Assembly: GCF_030519655.1 (NCBI RefSeq)
Contig: NZ_JAUMIT010000001.1
Span: 992,001 to 1,056,000 of the forward strand
DNA from: Wenyingzhuangia gilva
GTDB taxonomy: Bacteria > Bacteroidota > Bacteroidia > Flavobacteriales > Flavobacteriaceae
Reading direction: 5' to 3'
DNA: 64,000 bases
In this document: one piece after another, positions 61,256-64,000 of the stretch
How positions within the stretch are numbered: position 1 is the stretch's first letter
Layout: each line of letters begins with the position of its first letter
Notes under the pieces: model-generated
What the model saw: only the letters and a program-made list of their open reading frames with translations
What the model was told of the DNA's origin: nothing
The model's database searches: none
Made by a program: the position numbers and the translations under genes

Positions 61256-61696
61256 ATGTCAATTTTAAATATATTTTTGAGTGGAACTCAAAGAACCAAT
61301 AGAGGTCACTTAGCAAGCATTGTTAAAATAGCAAGATCAAATGATAAGTTGTCAAGAGAAGAAATTACATTGTTAAAGAAAATAAAAAAGGATTTAGGAA
61401 TTAGTGATTTGGTCTTTAGGAGTATCATTCGTAATCCAGATCAATATCCACTAAATCCGCCTTCAGATTATGAAGAGCGAATAGAAAGATTATATGCTTT
61501 GGCTAACATGTTACATGTAGATAAAGATTCTTATGAGTTATCACTTAAATTACTAGAGAAATTAGCTGTTGGAATTGGATTTCCATTAAAGACACATCAA
61601 GAAGTTGTGAAAACCGCTGTAGAATTAGCGGCCTCTAATGCTGATTTAGAAACCTTTGCCAAAGCAATTAGAAAAGCAAATGGAACCAAAGAGTAA
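61256..61696 (+). CDS. TerB-like small protein
   Basis: A 146-residue all-helical soluble protein with the TerB-like pattern: HLASIVKIARSNDKLSREEITLLKKIKKDLGIS, then RIERLYALANMLHVDKDSYELSLKLLEKLAVGIGF. TerB-type domains, which bind metal through acidic residues, occur in many contexts. No other ter gene is near, so tellurite resistance should not be inferred. The gene stands alone with its own terminator. Confidence 0.75.
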   Translation: MSILNIFLSGTQRTNRGHLASIVKIARSNDKLSREEITLLKKIKKDLGISDLVFRSIIRNPDQYPLNPPSDYEERIERLYALANMLHVDKDSYELSLKLLEKLAVGIGFPLKTHQEVVKTAVELAASNADLETFAKAIRKANGTKE

Positions 61697-61717
61697 TTCT
61701 TATTTTAACCTTATATT

Positions 61718-61754
61718 AAAAGAGATTGTTTAATTTAGACAATCTCTTTTTTTT
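61718..61754 (+). terminator. Rho-independent terminator just ahead of the helicase gene
   Basis: AAAAGAGATTGT (61718-61729) and ACAATCTCTTTT (61739-61750) with a nine-base loop and T-run, 21 bases after the TerB-like stop. The T-run ends about five bases before the helicase start codon. Confidence 0.88.
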
Positions 61755-61759
61755 ATGCT

Positions 61760-64000
61760 ATGATTTCAGAAAGTCCTTTTAAAGTTTACAATGCATCAGC
61801 CGGAAGTGGAAAAACATTTACGTTGGTAAAAGAATATTTAAAAATTCTTTTAGTGGCTAAAAATGAGTTTGAATTTCAGAAAATCCTGGCAATTACTTTT
61901 ACCAACAAAGCAGCTGCTGAAATGAAACAGCGTGTGCTAAAAACTTTAAAAGATGCTTCACAAAATGTAGAAAATAATATTGTTAGTGATTTGTTAAAAG
62001 AAACAGGACTAGTTCCTGAAATAGTTCAAAAAAAATCACAACGAATTTTAAAAAACATTCTATACAACTATGCTAGTTTTCATATCAATACCATTGATAG
62101 TTTTACCCATAAGTTAATCAGAACGTTTTCTTTAGACTTAGGATTACCTTTAGATTTTGAGGTTGAAATGGATACAGATCCGTTATTAGAAGAAACCATA
62201 GATTTGTTAATTTCTAAAATTGGACAGGACAAAGATTTAACTGAAATTTTGGTAAAATATACGTTGGATTTGGTTGAAGATGATAAATCTTGGAACATCA
62301 CAGATTCTTTAGTTTCTGTTGCCAGATTATTGTTAAATGAAGAAAATGAAGTGGAGGTTTCTAAGTTGATCAATACCAATTTATCTGATTTTACCGCTTT
62401 AGAAAAAAAGCTAAGAACTTATTTAAGTGATACCGAAAAAGCGTTTAAAGAAATAGGTCAGCAAGCCATTGATTTGATTGATGAAAATGATATTACGCAT
62501 AGTTCATTTACTTCTAGCGCAGTTCCTAATTATTTTAAGAAGTTTATTTCGGGATGGAATGATAAAGAAGAAGAAATTGCCATTAAGACTGTTGAAAAGT
62601 GTTTTGATACCGGGAGTTTTTATGCAAAAGCAAAACCAAAAGATCCAAAAAAACTAGAAGACAGAGATAAAATAGATGCGATTCAAAATGATTTATATCC
62701 TTTTTACGAATTGTCTAAACAATTAATGGCTACTCATTTTGGACAATATTTTTTGGTTAAAAAAATACTAAAGTCATTGGTTCCTTTAGCGGTGTTGAGT
62801 CACATCAACAAAGAATATACGCATTTAAAAGAGGAAAATAATATTTGTGTAAATGCTGAGTTTAATCGAGTGATCAGTAAGCAAATAAAGAACGAACCTG
62901 TTCCTTTTATTTATGAACGTTTGGGAGAAAAATTTCAGTATTTTTTTATTGATGAAATGCAAGATACTTCCGAATTACAATGGGAAAATTTAATTCCGTT
63001 AATTGCCAATGCTTTGTCTCAAGGAAACGGACAATTAATGTTGGTGGGAGATGCCAAGCAATCTATTTATAGATGGAGAGGAGGAAAAGCATCACAATTT
63101 GTAGCGCTTTCCGATGAAGACAATCATGATTTATTTCACGTAGATAAAAAAGTGGTGACTTTGGGAACAAACTATAGAAGCTATAGCAATGTCATCAATT
63201 TTAATAACGACTTTTTTGCTTTTTTATCTTCCTATATAAAAGAACCTGCTTATCAAGATATTTATGCTCAGGAAAAACATCAACAAACAAATTCCAAGCA
63301 AGGTGGTTATGTGCGTTTAGAAGTTTTTGAAAGAGAAGAAGAGTTTGTGGCACATGAAGTGTACCCAGAAAAAATACATCAAATGATTTTAGAGATAAAA
63401 TCTAAAGGTTTTTACTATGGTGATATTTGTGTGTTAACAAGAAAAAAGAATGATGGAATAGTCGTAGCTGATTATTTGGTGTCTAAAGGAATTGAAGTCA
63501 TTTCTCCAGACAGTTTGTTGTTAAAAAACAACAAGGTAGTTCAGGTATTTGTTTTTTTATTACGATGGTTAGAAAATCCAGAAGACAAAGAAGTTTTGAT
63601 TCAAGTCTTATATTATTTATATGATCATTTAAATATTAAAATTCCGGAACATGAATTTTATGAAGATTGTTTGTCAAAAACCAACCCTAAAGATTTATTT
63701 GCTTATTTAGGAGTTGATTTTAGTTTAACAGCATTTTTCTCATTGTCTTTATATGATGGATTGGAATATTTAATCAGAACTTTTAGTTTTCAGAACATAT
63801 CAGATGTTTTTGTACAGGCTTTTTTAGATGTGATTTTACAATATCAACTCAAAGAGTCTGGGAGTTTACAAATGTTTTTAGCTTATTGGGATAAGAAAAA
63901 AAAGAACTTAAAGGTAGAAGTGGCTCCAAGTGAAAATGCGGTGCAAATTATGACCATTCACAAATCCAAAGGATTGGAGTTTCCAGTGGTTATTTTTCCT
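61760..64000 (+). CDS. UvrD/AddA-type helicase-nuclease, N-terminal part (partial at the right edge)
   Basis: The first 747 codons of a superfamily 1 helicase, open to the window end. Walker A is ASAGSGKTFTLV near residue 13-24, followed by ILAITFTNKAAAEMKQRV (motif Ia); Walker B is FFIDEMQDTSELQW, motif III LMLVGDAKQSIYRWRGG, motif IV LGTNYRSYSNVINF, and the edge falls in motif V (MTIHKSKGLEFPVV). This matches AddA/RecB-type subunits that repair double-strand breaks with AddB. The nuclease domain, if present, lies beyond the window. ATG at 61760 is the start; an overlapping ATG at 61755 stops at once. Confidence 0.92.
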   Translation, partial: MISESPFKVYNASAGSGKTFTLVKEYLKILLVAKNEFEFQKILAITFTNKAAAEMKQRVLKTLKDASQNVENNIVSDLLKETGLVPEIVQKKSQRILKNILYNYASFHINTIDSFTHKLIRTFSLDLGLPLDFEVEMDTDPLLEETIDLLISKIGQDKDLTEILVKYTLDLVEDDKSWNITDSLVSVARLLLNEENEVEVSKLINTNLSDFTALEKKLRTYLSDTEKAFKEIGQQAIDLIDENDITHSSFTSSAVPNYFKKFISGWNDKEEEIAIKTVEKCFDTGSFYAKAKPKDPKKLEDRDKIDAIQNDLYPFYELSKQLMATHFGQYFLVKKILKSLVPLAVLSHINKEYTHLKEENNICVNAEFNRVISKQIKNEPVPFIYERLGEKFQYFFIDEMQDTSELQWENLIPLIANALSQGNGQLMLVGDAKQSIYRWRGGKASQFVALSDEDNHDLFHVDKKVVTLGTNYRSYSNVINFNNDFFAFLSSYIKEPAYQDIYAQEKHQQTNSKQGGYVRLEVFEREEEFVAHEVYPEKIHQMILEIKSKGFYYGDICVLTRKKNDGIVVADYLVSKGIEVISPDSLLLKNNKVVQVFVFLLRWLENPEDKEVLIQVLYYLYDHLNIKIPEHEFYEDCLSKTNPKDLFAYLGVDFSLTAFFSLSLYDGLEYLIRTFSFQNISDVFVQAFLDVILQYQLKESGSLQMFLAYWDKKKKNLKVEVAPSENAVQIMTIHKSKGLEFPVVIFP

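Noticed and set aside
61256-61696. Tellurite-resistance operon from the TerB-like gene
   Set aside because: No terA, terC, terD or terZ gene is near; TerB-like domains have many roles.
61760-64000. Phage-defence gene
   Set aside because: The motif pattern is that of AddA/RecB recombination helicases, a core function, and no defence genes are next to it in the window.

Overview
The window is a stretch of chromosome from a member of the Flavobacteriaceae (Bacteroidota), probably a marine, gliding-type bacterium. The sequence is AT-rich. It carries gldB and gldC, a PorG-type gene of the type IX secretion system, a fused SecDF, several outer-membrane barrel genes and TonB receptors with carboxypeptidase-like N-termini. 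Start codons lack clear Shine-Dalgarno sequences, and promoters match the Bacteroidota pattern (TTTG, about 20 bases, then TAnnTTTG). I see no phage, insertion sequence, CRISPR array, plasmid origin or tRNA. One structural RNA gene, tmRNA, is present. Most genes are core functions.

Layout. 1-4174: the end of a class A penicillin-binding protein, exonuclease III, an OmpA-type lipoprotein and a lytic transglycosylase. 4266-8903: a DUF4837 lipoprotein, an ABC ATPase, an outer-membrane protein and a second OmpA lipoprotein. 8965-13372: ApbE, a methyltransferase, methionine aminopeptidase, a HAD protein, a gamma-carbonic-anhydrase-like protein and glutamate racemase. 13478-20292 is one long minus-strand envelope cluster read CBS protein, nadK, porG-like, uppS, bamA, ompH, ompH. 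20367-26211: pdxJ, an alpha/beta hydrolase, trigger factor, a small Cys-containing protein, an EamA transporter and a YifB/ComM-like ATPase. 26267-29115 holds a response regulator divergent from DUF4202 plus a histidine kinase, with a periodic array of TACGTA sites between them. 29175-35172: a PorT-type barrel, obg, adk, hpt and secDF.

35512-41806: a small exported protein followed by a three-gene RND efflux operon. 41901-45541: mpl, a small barrel protein, kdsA, a DUF3820 protein and tmRNA. 45668-49399: a siderophore-type TonB receptor with a PepSY membrane protein behind a Fur-box-like inverted repeat. 49436-53856: a cold-shock protein, nadE, gldB, a MepB-family gene, gldC and recA. 54075-61178 is the most interesting part. 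A TonB receptor diverges from a DtxR/MntR-family regulator, which is followed by a complete metal ABC importer (binding lipoprotein, ATPase and two permeases). A 20-base palindrome lies between the divergent genes, and each permease carries a C-terminal cytosolic tail that looks like a winged helix. The window ends with a TerB-like protein and the first 747 codons of an AddA/RecB-type helicase.

The best candidates for new biology are the self-contained metal-uptake locus (operator, atypical regulator metal site, repressor-like permease tails), the 21-base-periodic TACGTA array of the two-component/DUF4202 locus, and the small exported protein on a nearly leaderless promoter ahead of the efflux operon. 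All functional calls come from reading motifs by eye; no database search was run.
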